A program made the translations under genes and the position numbers. Below the pieces are notes generated by a model. It was not told the DNA's origin and did no database searches. It saw only the letters and a program-made list of their open reading frames with translations. This document shows positions 10,410 to 24,300 of a stretch of 64,000 bases of DNA, piece by piece. The number at the start of each line of letters is the position of its first letter. Position 1 is the stretch's first letter. The stretch spans positions 7,254,001-7,318,000 of the forward strand of contig NC_066311.1 in NCBI RefSeq assembly GCF_905404315.1. Direction: 5' to 3'. Origin of the DNA: Leptidea sinapis (lineage: Eukaryota > Arthropoda > Insecta > Lepidoptera > Pieridae).

Positions 10410-11455
10410 TATAATGAAAATGATCTTTGTTTGAGGCTCTTTCACGCCTAAATCACTGATCGTATCAACATGCAACTATGTGAAATGCATGTGAAAATGT
10501 CGAAAAAAATAGACCTTAGAACTAACCTTTGAGCAATTCATGCACACTAACAAAAATTGTCATATAAATCGCGAGTGTGACATAACTTGTAACGCACACT
10601 AAACTAATATTCCACAACAGCAAGAGACTATCTAGACTTATTAACAATCTAAGTTAGATTCGTTGTACATTGTCTATCTAGACGTAATAATGATCAAAGA
10701 AATCTAACACATTGAAATGACATTGAAATCTAGATACATGATCGATTGACGGACGATATGTAGAATTATGTATTAATTATTAATGTAGAATTTAATTTTT
10801 CTTAAATGAGTGATAGAATATTGAAACTGGCCATAAGAAAAGCTCGGATTTTTTAATACAATTAACTACGTACTATAATAATAACAATATTTACTCAAAA
10901 TATTTATTGAAGGTATTACAATTATTGAGCCCAAAACGTGCGGTTTGTGCTTTGGATTCAGAACTGCAGATAAACTTGGCATTTTCGTAGAATATGTACA
11001 TTAGTTCTGTTATTATAAAATACTTATAACAATATTGATAAATATAATAAACTTACTTAAAATAATATAAAACAACATTCATATATGGGACCGCACGTCA
11101 GAAGTGAAAACGTTTTAGCTTCACAAAGTTGGCATTATTTTTGGTTTGATAAGAAATATTTTAGAAGCAATTTTTATAAGAAAATATTTTATTAACATAT
11201 AATTAAAATGTAATATTCAAGTTTTATGAACATTATTTATGTAATACATAAAAATAAGTAATTAAGTATTATTATTATCTATACATATTACTATCTACGG
11301 TCAGGAGGCCTACCGTGATGCGAACCCGTAAGATTTTTTTCTTACCAAAAAATCGCTCGCGGACAAAGATTTTTCTTATAAAATTTTATTAGTTAAATTA
11401 CGAAGTTAGTGTCTTAGTTAGCTCAAAATGTACTTAATATAAATAATATAATGTC
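10410..11455. other. AT-rich intergenic DNA
   Basis: No exon, RNA gene or family resemblance seen. It includes two TATCTAGAC words around 10630-10680 and long A/T runs. Confidence 0.4.
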
Positions 11456-11550
11456 ATGTTTGGGTTATGATGATAGGCGATCACCGCCTCCCATAATCTC
11501 TAACATCACTAGAGAAAACAATAAAGGAGGTTTGCCTAAAAAGTCACATT
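11456..11550 (-). mobile_element. Degenerate HHLDVW-type LINE 3' end
   Basis: GGCGATCACCGCCTCCCATA and CACTAGAGAAAACA correspond, with many changes, to the 3' UTR start of the LINE family at 44938-45412. Only about 90 bp are left. Confidence 0.5.
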
Positions 11551-11582
11551 ATCTTAATAATCGAGTTATTGGAAAATATTAA

Positions 11583-12067
11583 GCCTCCTCTCCACTATCG
11601 GCGATGATCGTTACTTGTATGATCATCTGTTATCGGCAAGTTAATCGTCGTGTAAGCATCCACACGATCGTCCGTCATCATTTATTGAGCGACAATCCTT
11701 CAAGATGGACGTGAAGTGTATAGCTGCTGCTATCATTCAATTTCAGTATACAATCATTTGACCACTCAGTAGTCATTGTATCGTACTTGCGCTATGTCAA
11801 TAAAAGGAAAACAAAACAACGCCGCGAAGTACACGGTACGGCTTGTCCAGTGTCCTCGAGTGAATGAATAATCGGCGATCGTGTGAGCACGCGCACGAAA
11901 CTACACGCGAATTCCCTTTGATGCGTGCCCGACAAACCGAAAGGTCACCGATCGCCGCGATCACTATGACGATTAGAGACGGTGATCGGCGACTAGAAGC
12001 GAATAAGCCCTCCACACGAAGGTGCTCGCGTGTAATCGCCTTTAATCGCCGATTGTGAAGAGGCGGC
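11583..12067. mobile_element. MITE with 23-bp terminal inverted repeats
   Basis: The left end GCCTCCTCTCCACTATCGGC and the reversed right end GCCGCCTCTTCACAATCGGC agree at 20 of 23 positions. The interior is GC-richer than its surroundings and repeats ATCGGCGAT/ATCGCC words. The open frames on both strands inside it are by-products of that composition. It lies just beyond the 3' end of the TRAF-like gene. Confidence 0.65.
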
Positions 12068-12149
12068 ATTATAATGTGATTACTCACTCTTATTGGAATG
12101 CATTATACTTAAAGAAAAAACGATAACGTTTATAATTATTAATAAGCAT

Positions 12150-12365
12150 TTACTGGCTTACGATAAACTCTAAGAACATGACGTCATTCTTGATATATTC
12201 GAACTTGTCCAAGCTAGTGTGTGGTACGAAGATGTATTGCCTCTTCATCTGGATGACGGTCTGGTCCAAGCTCTCTGTGGACTTGCTCATTTCTTCTGCG
12301 TCGTGGTCGTGACGCCTCGATGAGGACTTGCGGCGCAGTTCCAATGATTTCACAATGTCCATTGC
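12150..12365 (-). CDS. TRAF-like exon 10: end of MATH domain
   Basis: The acceptor AATGGCAG precedes GCAATGGAC. It encodes AMDIVKSLELRRKSSSRRHD, a charged insert of about 25 residues, then YIFVPHTSLDKFEYIKNDVM and FLEFIVSQ before the stop. The last part matches the closing strands of TRAF-C (F.P...L....YIKDD..FL). The Arg/Ser/His/Asp-rich insert replaces the usual short loop with FQRP. Confidence 0.88.
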   Translation of the reverse strand, partial: AMDIVKSLELRRKSSSRRHDHDAEEMSKSTESLDQTVIQMKRQYIFVPHTSLDKFEYIKNDVMFLEFIVSQ

Positions 12366-15300
12366 CTGCCATTAAAACTTTTCATGATTTTTAATATTCA
12401 CAAAAATAAAATCCGGAGTAGAGTCTAAATTACGGATTAAACTGGACTCCTAGGTAGGTACTACCAGGGAATCATAAATATGGCGTTTTTAACAATTTAA
12501 TAATTAGAAATAGTTAACCTCGCTGCGAACAGGTAGGAAATTAGTAGGTAACGTACACAAGTAACACAAATTAATGGAAAATAGAGTTTTTCAGTAATAG
12601 AACGGTTTTTTTTATGAAAATAAGGGACGAGACGAGCAGGAAGTTCAGCTGATGGTAATTATGTGCCCTGCCCATAACGATGAAGTGCTGCTCCGGATTC
12701 TTGAAAGACCTAAAAATTCTGAGTGGCACTACATCTCGTCACCTTGAGACATAAGATGTTAAATAGCAGAAGTACTCATTATACCTGGTTTCTATTAGCT
12801 GGCTGATCTTTCAACACAATATTAACATTGAGATCGCAGGGCCACTCTAATAGCGGATCGTAGGGACCAGCCACCAGCCGCACTGTGCTCGTAATATGAC
12901 GACCTTTCCACTTGCCTATCCCGTTCAGATGAACTTCAGCCTGAGAAGATACAAATATTTAAGTCAACTTGATGTATGATTTGCGTGATATGAGAGCTGA
13001 AGGATTAACAATTATCTTAGCGAACATTCCAGAACAAATCTTACCACTGTATTTGATTTCATTTTTCTATCGGAAAGATGGACTTCCGTTTGAGCATCTG
13101 TCAAGTAGACACTGTTACGTAGAAGCTTACAATATTATAATTTTTGTTAAATTGTAGTGTTTTTGATGAAGTTACACTTAACTAGATCTAGTACACTGAA
13201 ATAATATTTGAACACTGAAAAATAATCCAAGAAAAACTTTGTGAGTCAATTAAACCTTAACCTACATAATAATAAGAAGTTAATTAACGACTCCGTGACC
13301 TTGTCACGTCCTCGTCAAGGGTCAATTTCACTTCCGGGAATTATTAGTTAGTCGACTTGATGTTGCCAGTACAAATAAGATAATCATGGAAGACCTTATG
13401 GAGAAATTTATACAAAAAATGGAGGAGCAATTCAAAAAACAAACAATTACTACATCAGGAAATAACACTAAAAGTCTAGTGAGGACTATAACCAAAAAAA
13501 TAAAAAACCGCTTAAAGATGAAAACCAGATATTGAAAAATAAAGTTGAGATGTTATATGGCAAATTAAAGCATTTAGAAAGAGGAAGAAATCAAGAAAGA
13601 GAAGCAAACCTTTTTACGGTATGATAAGCATATAATGAAAGATAAACAGCAGAGAAACGAAAACGGCTTAGGAATGACTAATAATCCCGCATCATTCATA
13701 AATTTTGTTTTAATTTTAATTTGTGATGTCGTTTTAAATTGTTGTATTTTCATCAGTCCTTGAAAGTTTCAATTCAATCCGACATTCAAAAGTGGGCGAA
13801 AACGTTACATACATTGATATAGGTACATATGAAGCTAATAAAACATGTAAAATACCTTTAACGTATATCCATATTTGCTGGTGCGAAAGAGAGGGCTGCT
13901 AAGTACCATGTCTTTTTCTTTTGACTCCTTCATTCGCGATGAAAACTTGTCGATTCTCCAAATTAAGTGACCTAAATTAATACAAAAAGTTTAATCATAC
14001 ATTTCGATAATCCATAATTAAGATAATACATGTGGTGTTGGAAAATGTGAAATAGGAGTAAACTCTACGATCACATCTGGAAGATACTGGCAAAGTCAAA
14101 GTCAAATAATATATATTTCGAGATACATGAAATTCGCAAACTCTGAGTGTTACGGAAATTAGGAGATAGGTAAGTATGCCGGCTAGATTGTGGGTACCGT
14201 AACGGTGACCATAACGTAAAATTTCTGCTGTGAAGCAATGTGTAAACATTACTGTGTTTCGGTCTGAAGGGCGCCGTAGCTAGTGAAATTACTGGGAAAA
14301 TGAGACTTAACATACTTAAAGTACTTAAAGTTGCAGTGCCGCTCAGAGTTTATGGGTTTTTCAAGAATCCTGAGCGGCACTGCATTGTAATGGGAAGGGC
14401 GTATCAATTACCATCAGCTGAACGTGCTGCTCGTCTCGTCCATTATTTTCATAAAAAAAGGTAAGTTAGGCAGGTATACCATCATGACTTCCACTTTCAG
14501 GATGATCCAAAGTGACTCTCGACTGAAAGTCAGCTAGTTCTGTTCTTAATTTGCTGTAGCTCTTGGTGAGTGCTCGTAGATCTCTGGCTACCAAGTCCAT
14601 TCTGGATAATTGTTCTGAGGCTTCAGCTCGTGCGTCTGCAGTAGCAACCTCTAAAACTGCGAGACGATCTAGTGCCTGAATGATAAAATGATTTAAATCA
14701 ACTCTTCGACGACACTTTCCTACATAGTTCATACTTTATCTTAATATATGAAAATATAAACAAAGAAACTGTTTTTACATAAGATTGCCGCTCACTGAAG
14801 GCCTGTTTCTGCTAGCCGTAAAGATTAACGGCCGTTTTCAATATGTATCTCTAGTTACGGATATATTGCTATTACTGTTTAATGACAAGATCTTATCTAT
14901 CCATTGTTATGTCCAATATAGTTATAGTACAATGCTATCTGTCGATAGGTTATTGAAATGTCAGTAAGCGTAAAAGGATAGATTTGTCTACCTCGAGTAA
15001 GTTAAATTAAGGATAGATAGGTTATTGAAAGCGGTCTTAAGACGTTGTATTGTTCGAGAAAAAAGTGGGAAGATCATTCCACAACTTAGCCATTTGCATA
15101 ATGAAGCTCAAAGCAATTACAACTTGGGTATCTAAAAAAACCGCGTAAACCTTTCGTAAAGACCGGCAACGCTCTTGGGATTCCTCTAGTGTTGGAAGAG
15201 AATGTGGGTGGCGGTGATCATTTAAAATGAGGTGATCCCTACGGTCTACGCTCGCTCTCATCTTTTTCCATAAAAATAGCGGAGAAAACCCTTCTTCCGT

Positions 15301-18300
15301 CTGGGCGTCCGATGGTGAAATAGGGATGGGGTATTCAAGTCATGCACAAATTGTTCTAGAGCGAGTAATAACTAGTAAAAGTATTAATTCATGTTCTAAC
15401 GATAGTAAAAATTGGTAGCTGAAGAATATAACTCTTGCAGAAAGCATGATCTTTAAAACTAATTTCATTATTGAAAAATTAGAATTGCTCCGCTGACGTT
15501 TACGGCCAACTCTTGTATAATAAAAAATTCAAGTATACTCACTGGGTTTTCGGAGTCTGTTGCATTTTGGAGCTGCATTCTTAATAAAGCGAGTTGTGAA
15601 ACCTGCTCGGATGATCTTTTTGCCTCTATTAATTCGGCTTCTAAAGCCGCTCTGTTTTCTTCATTGCGTTGTCTCTCTTCATCTACAGATTGCCTTATAT
15701 AATCAATTACCTCCTCTGAAAAAGATAAAATATATTTCATTTGTGATGTCTTGATATTCTTGTTAGAAAGAACAAAATATGGTATGGCGTTATCATTGAC
15801 CAAAAAATATATTTCTATTCTAAATTATTGAGCATGATAAAAAATTGTATTTATATTATAGATAACCTAATTATAGATAAAGTCATTACCGCAAAACACA
15901 CTCTCTTACAACACCAGCATAATAACAAGAGGATTGCCGTCCTTTAACTGGCCGGAGTTCGCGCATTTTTGAAGGTTCCCATATCGTATCACACTGGGAA
16001 CAATACAGAAGGAAGTTCATTCCAAAATAGTTTGGTATGTCGTAGAAAGTTCCTTGAACTCTGGAGAAACGCTAAATATCCAGATGGTGAGGATGATAAT
16101 TAAGTTAGTGGCGTGTCATGTGAAGATGGAATTGGGCGGCAGAGATCAAGTAAACCAACTCTTCGGATAAACTCTCGGACATTTCTATTTCTAAAATTTT
16201 TCTCGGACTCTCCCCGAGAAAAATTTTAGAAATAGAAATAGAAACACTTTATTAGCATACAAAAAACACTCACACAAAAACACAACAATTTACAATATTA
16301 ATTAAAATCTTAAAATACTAAATTAAATACCGTAACACTATTATAAAGATTAAAAATAAAGTAATAAAATTAACAGTGTGAGCGTGATTCCCTGCTAAAA
16401 GGAGCTGTCTCAGTATATTGTTGGTCAGTGCAGAAGACACCAACACAACACTGGTTTTCAGCAGCCCCTCGTGACATTTGGAGTAGACAGTTGCATTAGT
16501 CTTCCCATTGTTATTAATTTGTGAAGGTAGGTATCAAAGGGATTAACTAAATATTATACATATATTCTTTTTCGTGTTTCTTAATTTATAGTGTAATAAA
16601 ATAAAAATAAATAAATAATTGTAATAATAATAAATATTAAATCATAGTATAATCTGTACGTAACTGTATATAATATAATAAAGGTGGCATTAGGTACTTA
16701 TTATAAATGAGATATATATTACTATATATTGGTGAACATTAAATATACATAATAAAAATACAGAATTGTGTTAATTAATAAGATACATTGCATATCAAGA
16801 ATAATTATTATATAATGATTCTAAAATAGTTTTTTTATATTTCGATCTAAAATTTTGAACATTTTTTAATAGTCTAATTGGTGGCGGTAAATTATTCCAG
16901 CACTTAGTAGCGCTGTAACGAAAACTGCCCCTGAACGCTGTTGAATGATGCCGGGGCTCTACTAATATCTGCGAGGCAGATCTGGTTTTTATATTATTAG
17001 CACTGCGTTGCCCTAGCCATTCAAGTTTATTATTCAAGTAAAGAGGTGTTTTAGTATGTATGATACCGAAAAGCAACGTTGCTAAATGCAGACACCTCCG
17101 ACCTTCCATATTAAGTATATTGGCCTGTTTTAAGTATGGACTAATGTGTTGCCTGGGCGGAATTTTCCAGCAGAATCGGGCGCACGCATTTTGCATTCGT
17201 TGGATGGAATATTTTGTTTTATATAGTAACCTAGGACCATACACCACGTCACAGTAATTAAGCTTTGAAAGTACAAATTTCGGTAGAAGATACAAAACGA
17301 AGCGACTTCTTACGCTGCAAAATTGGTAATTTGAGGTCGTGATTTTAATTGGTGAACAGTGCTTGAGTATTCGCTCCGTATTTTAATATAACAGGCTTAA
17401 TTGGTGGTTGGTTATAATCCAACTGGTATCAACGTCGAGGTTAAACTCCGAGCTCTGAGGAAATCTTTTTTCCAACCTACACATCACAAAGAATATCGTC
17501 TCTTTTATTAACTTCCAGTGAAGCTGTGCTATAAAGTATGTACAGGAAAACTGCAAACCTTTATAGGTTTCCTCTAAGTGAGGGTTATCACTTTAAAACT
17601 TACTATACAAATTATTTACATTTACAAGAGCAACAACTCAAGTCAATTTCCTAATATGCAAATATTGGGGTTGAGCAGGTTATCAACTGTAAAGTAGATC
17701 TTGAAGACGAAACCACAACCTGAGAGTTGAACAAGACACATACAAGATTTATCAATGATACGTCATTTGAATGGTAAGCTCAGTGGAGGAGCACTCGCAC
17801 GGAACGCGAGAGGTTCGAGTCCCGCATCGTTCATAAACTTTGTTTATATATTTTATTTGTGTAATTAATCCCAGAAGTCCCCATCCCCATTGTACGAGGA
17901 TGCCGAAGACGAACATCATCAATTCTAAGTGAGACTGGGGTACCTTAAACTCCTCATAATTTAGGCAGAGAGACTCTTCTTAAACCTAAAATAATTCGAC
18001 GCGTTTTAAACACTACAGCTTAGCAAGATTAAAATTCATCCCGTTGTGTTATACCTACATGATTTTAACTCCTATAAGCAATCTGGGATCAAACAACGTG
18101 CGCTTGGCGCACTGAAACGGGTAAAATTTATTGGAAAGAATGTGATAATTATACAAAACATAAGGATACAAACTTAAGGCTGGGGACCGAGCCAACGACC
18201 TTGAGGAATCGATCGGAGCCAGGTTACCTCTTTCGCACAATATCGCCATTGTTTTTAATTCATAATTAGAAGCATTCTTAATTTATTTCAAACATAATAC

Positions 18301-21300
18301 AATTTTCTTTACAAATATAACAAAACTATGTCATGTTAAATAGTATTGGTAAGCAGTTAATAAATTTCATACAATTTTATCTAGACTAAATGATTAACAT
18401 GGTTCCAAGTGTAAAAGTAAGAGGTACTTTGGTTTTTTTTTCGCAATGTCTGTCATGTATAGAAATTTAAAGAAACAATGAATTTTCTTCTCATACTCTG
18501 TAGACATGTAATTATTTTTTGTAAAAATATAAGCTTTAAATGGTTACAATTATGCGCTATTTTGGCGATTTCTTGGGATAGCGGTATTAAGGATTTATAA
18601 GAAAGTAAGGTTTCTTCTTCAATTAATCATTATATTATTGAAATATTATTAATGACTAGAATTGTACCCTGACTTACTCGGGTAATGTGTTGAGTATTTG
18701 ACGTTTGAGTATTTTGTTGCATCACTTTACATATATTGTAAATGAAATGATTTGTAAAAAGATGAAGTTGTAAATGATTTAAAAGAGTAGCTAAGAATCT
18801 CTTGAAACTTCTTCTCAATAAAGCTCAACACTTTCCGAAGTGTTAGTAAATATAAAAAGAAAAAAAAACATTTGACATTCATAAGTGTCGTTTCCTTGAC
18901 TTCCATGAATAAAGTAATTTTGATTTGATTTGATTTACTGTCTTGTATGTCGTACCAAGTTTATTCATAGATCTAATTCTATTATCGTGCTGGGTCAGGG
19001 CCTGCTCCAACAGCTCTCTCTCGTTCTGCTCGTGGACCAGACTGCTGATGGCATTCTCCAACCGCATCACTGTGGTCAGCTGCTGACTTTGCAGCTCCTG
19101 GAATATTAAAGCCATCAAAAGGCCCAAAGTCAAATATTATAATTTTTTTTTTTAAAGCAACTGTGTTATTACAAAAAAGTTAAACATGTGTTGAACACTT
19201 GTTTTTAAATAGTTCTATTACAAATATAATATGTATCTTTCTGTTGTTTAACGTTCAATAATCTTTAGACATTGCTTATATTTAAACACGAGTCGAAGCT
19301 TGTCTAAGGAGTGCCTGACGGATAGATCATATTTATATGGAAGATTTACGGCCGTTCCTAATTTTCAGTCTATCTCTTACTTGAGATAAAAATCGTAACT
19401 ATCGTTGACTTTTCTGTCCCAATAAACTTAACGACGGTAACTTACCTTATCCGTACACGCTGTCTGTCAATGGGACGACGTATAGCTTACTAGCGATAGA
19501 AGTTTGTATGGAAATTGCAATTCACGCGTCCCAATATAAGGCGATAAGAATGACTTATCGGGTATAGTGGGACAGCTTCAGATTATTGACAGCTAATTAC
19601 TGACAGTAGAAGGTAGTAATTAATCTCTATCTGTAAATAGTATATTGGGAACGGCCGTTAGACTATAATATGATGACAGATAGATGACAGCTGTCAAAAA
19701 TAGCGATGCGTTCCTTTATTTGCTCCTGTATAGAAATGAATAATATTATTATTATTAACACAGTTTCGTTATAGAATAAGATTAACTCCTTTTTAGTCGT
19801 CGTTATTGTTAGGTCACTGACGTTGTTATAATATGGTCTCTGTCAAACAAAACACGTGTATAAGCCATGATTTTTTTTTGTAATAACACCGTAAATGTTT
19901 ACTCATTAAGCCTTTCCCAGGTATTGAAAGTTATTTCTTCGTGACATGAGATGTTATTACAACAGCATCAAGATAAGCATCTTTTTTGTTCTGAATGAGG
20001 GATACCAGTGACATGCCTGTGTTGATTTCGTTTGTGTGGCAATTTTTATGTGGAAACCCTATTAATTTTCTACAGGAATAGTACTAAGTAAGTTTGAGTT
20101 TATTTACCAGTGGGAGGCTCCTTTTCACAAGCTAGATTATGGGTACTACAACGGCGTCTATTCCTGCCGTGAAGCAGTAATGTGTAAAAATTATTGTGTT
20201 TCGATTTGAAGGGCGCAATTGTTTTTATGAAAATAAGAGACGAGACGAGCTGGACGTCCAGCTTATGGTAATGATACGACTTGTCCATACAATGCAGTGC
20301 CGCTCAGGATGAAAGACCCAAAAATTTTGAGCGGCACTACAACTGCACTCTTATGAGTGACCTTGAGATATAAGATGTTAAATCCCATTATTTCACTTGC
20401 TACGGCGCCCTTCAGACCGAAACACAGTAATTTTTACACATTACTGCTTCACGGCAGAAAAATGCGCCGTTGTGGTACCCATAATCTAGCCGGCATCCTG
20501 TGCAATGGAGCCTCCCACTGGTAAAAGTTTACGAACATTTATTGGTTTATTCTTTTGAGAACCTGTTCATACCTTCTATTGAGCTAATAATATATGTCAG
20601 TTAAACTCCAGGCGGAATTTATATTAAAAACTTACATTAAAATTATTATTATTATTACAGTTAAATTACCCTGTATAGTTATATATATAATCTATATGTA
20701 TAGATGTTAGCTCGATTGTCTCTGTAAGAATGTAACCTCGTCATATGTTTGAAAGCCTAAATTACTCTGGAAACCTTGAGAATATTAACTATTCTTTATT
20801 GGCATAATGTGTATATAAAAGTGTTTACAATAAGAATCAACACATTAGCTAAAAAGGGCATGAAAATCACATCAGCTCCTCGTCATTATATAATAAAATT
20901 TTCATATTACAAGTACATATTTCATTGTAAAGTATATCGTTTTATCTACACCCATGCTTTAAATCCACTAATAAAGATTCTGAAACAGTTAGCTTATTGC
21001 CAACATTAAAACACCCAATGTTCTAATAATTATTACATCACCCAAAAGAGTGTTGTAATGTTGGTCTGAATTTCATAACAACACTCCTACGTTTTTTTTT
21101 TATCCCTTCATGCGCAAAGAGTTTCAACATACAGCCACATTCTTATTGCTCGTTGCCTGGTACGAGGGGCGGTCAAAAAGTTCGCGGAATGGCGGGGTTG
21201 GCGGGGGTGAGGTCGCTCCTCCAGGTAGCCGCTACTTGAGTAACTCATAATTACTATATATGCCAATTTCTAGCCTAATTGGGTCATTAGCTTTCGAGTT

Positions 21301-24300
21301 ACAAACGAGTGAACAAGTAAATCGGGAACAAACTAGCCACTATGGAGAAAATTGAACATCGCGCCGTCGTAAAGTTCCTCACCAAACAAGGAAAAACGCC
21401 TCAAACTATTTTGCAAGAGATGTTAGCTGTTTACGGAGACTCTGCTCCTGGTAAAACCATGATTTACAAATGGCACGGCCTTTTCAAGCAAGGAAGGGAG
21501 TCAATTGAAGATGATCCTCGACCTGGACGGCCCATTGAGGCCACTACGCCGGAAATCATTGAAAAAGTTGAAAAACTTGTATTGGAAGACGGAAGGTTGA
21601 AGAAGAAACAACTTGCAGCATCAGTTGGAGTATCAGAAACCACAATTTTAAATATTCTTCATCAACATCTTGGCATGAGTAAAGTGTGTTCAAGGTGGGT
21701 CCCGAGAATGCTCACGCCGCTGCAAAAACGTGAGCGCGTCAACTGTTCCCGCGAGTATTTGGACCGCTGTGGAGAAGTTAGGGAAGAAATTATGGCCCGA
21801 ATTGTAACCGGTGATGAAACTTGGGTTCACCACTATGAGCCTGAGTCAAAGCAGGAGTCGATGCAGTGGCACAAAAAAGGCACACCACCCCCAAAAAAAT
21901 TTAAAGTGTCGCAATCGGCCGGAAAGATCATGGCGACTATTTTTTGGGATACTGAAGGTATTCTTTTGATCGATTATAAAGAACGTGGTGTTTCTATAAC
22001 GGGAGAGTACTACGCTTCCCTATTGGACCGATTAAAAGAAGCTATTAAAGAAAAAAGAAGAGGAAAACTGACAAAAGGTGTACTCCTTTTGCACGACAAC
22101 GCGCCCGTTCACACGAGTCATGTTGCGACGGCTGCCATTCATCGATGCGGTTTTGAACAACTACGCCATCCACCCTACAGTCCAGACCTGGCCCCTAGCG
22201 ATTTTTATTTATTCCCAAAGATGAAGAAAGAGCTGCGTGGAAAAAAATTTAGAGACGATGATGAAGTCAAGTCGGCGATTTCGGCGTATTTTGACGCCCA
22301 AGACAAAACCTATTTTTTCGACGGTATTAATAAGTTATATGCCAGATCCCAAAAATGTATTCGTGTTAAGGGGGAATATATTGAAAAGGAAAAATAACAT
22401 AATGTATCATTTCATCTTTTTTCCCAGTCATTCCGCGAACTTTTTGACCTCCCCTCGTATCTGTATGAATTTTAAAAAAAGAACATTTTCGATTACGCGC
22501 GGTCCACACACCCAGAACGTCGCGCGCCGTAAAAAAAAAATAGGTTATTCGAATCCCCGTCATTTTTCTTCGATTTTTTTATTGGTTTGTTTACAAAAAA
22601 TGATTCATTTTAAACGCTGCAAAAGAACATTATATTCGAGTGAATTTTAAATATTGCACTATGCAAAATGTAAATTACTACTAAAATAAGATTAATAATA
22701 ATTCATTCAGGGAAAAATCCTAAGAATGGGGGTAAACCTCCTAAGGAAAAAAAATTACTTAAATAATTGTTTCATTAATACTTATTTTATTTGTATATAA
22801 TCAGTAACGAATGATATTAGGTTACTACTAGGACTGGTGTTTTAATGTTAGCAGTAAGCTAACTGTTCCAGAATCTTTTAGAGGATTCATATTCTGGGTG
22901 TAGATAAAGTCTTGAATGCAACTGTTATTAAAACACTCATGTGATACTATTATCACACTCGGCTTCGCCTCGTGAGATATCCGAGAATCCACATTCGTGT
23001 TTTAATACCCCTTATTACACAACAGTTGCATAAATAACTATTAACATCTACACAAAATATACAATAGGTATTAGGTAGTCAAAGTTATACACAAGATTAT
23101 AAAAAAAAATCACAATTTTTTAAATTCAGTTTCTGTATAGAAATTGTCATTTATTAGCCATTCATAATATGTAAGTTTACCTGCAAAGCTAGCTGAACAT
23201 TCGCCATATCATGCTTGAACTGTGCCGCCCAGTTAGCTGATCGTTCCGCCTCGTCATCCACTGCAGCCCGCAGTGACACCAGGGTTGAGAGAAAGTGCTG
23301 GGACCTCTCATCCACCAGCACGAGCTTGGATCGAAGCGTCTCCAATTCTGTTGACTGCACATCACGGTAGCTAGATTCTTCCGTTAAGGCTAATCTGAAA
23401 AGAATACAGCACGTGAATGTTATAAAGGATTTAAATGATTTTTAAATATAAATACTGATGATAATCTAATTCATATTTTACCTATCAAACTTTGAAATAA
23501 TAATATATATAATAATAAAATATAATAAAATTGACACACTTTTTACACAAATTATCTTGCCCCAAGTTAAGCATATATAGCCTGTGTTATGGGTTACAAG
23601 ACAATGATATATTTAATACAATATACTTAGTTAAACATACAGAAATTCATATAAACATACATAAATACCTTTAAACTTTAAAACTCGGAAACAAACATCT
23701 ATATTCATCATATAAATGCTTGCACCTACCGGGATTCGAACCCGGGACCTCTAGCATAGTAGGTAGGATCGCCAACTACTCGGCTATACAGGTCGTCGTT
23801 ATATATATAATATGATAATAATACTGACACACTTTTACACAAATTATCTGGCCCCAAACTTGTCATAGCCCTTAGGTGCTAGATAACGATATATATATAA
23901 TACAATATTCTTACTAAAACATACATAAAATAAATAAATAAAATAAATACATATATACATCCATGACTCGGAAACAGACATTCATATTCATCATTAAAAT
24001 TGGAGTGTCTGTTTGTAATATTGAAATAACCGTTTTAATTACATTTATTTTTATGAATATATATACGGTATATATATATACACCAAAATAACATTTTTTA
24101 CAATTTTTGTTCTGTTTGTTCCGGCTAATCCCTGAAATGGCTGTACCGGTTTGACGGCACTTTTATTGGCAGGTAGCTGATGTAATAAGGAGTAACTTGG
24201 GCTACGTTTATTTTTAGAAAAATTCTTTTATTTTAGAAAAATAATATAAATAATAGTATAAATTATAAATGATTGCACCTACCGGGATTCGAACCCGGGA

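Noticed and set aside
11797..12087. Protein-coding gene suggested by open frames on both strands
   Set aside because: Both frames lie entirely within a MITE whose GC-rich composition keeps several frames open.
14071..14313. Minus-strand proteins of about 80 residues
   Set aside because: They are translations of a family U repeat, present in similar form at other copies.
22237..22650. Second gene overlapping the mariner transposase end
   Set aside because: It is a shifted frame of the transposase that runs past the transposon end.
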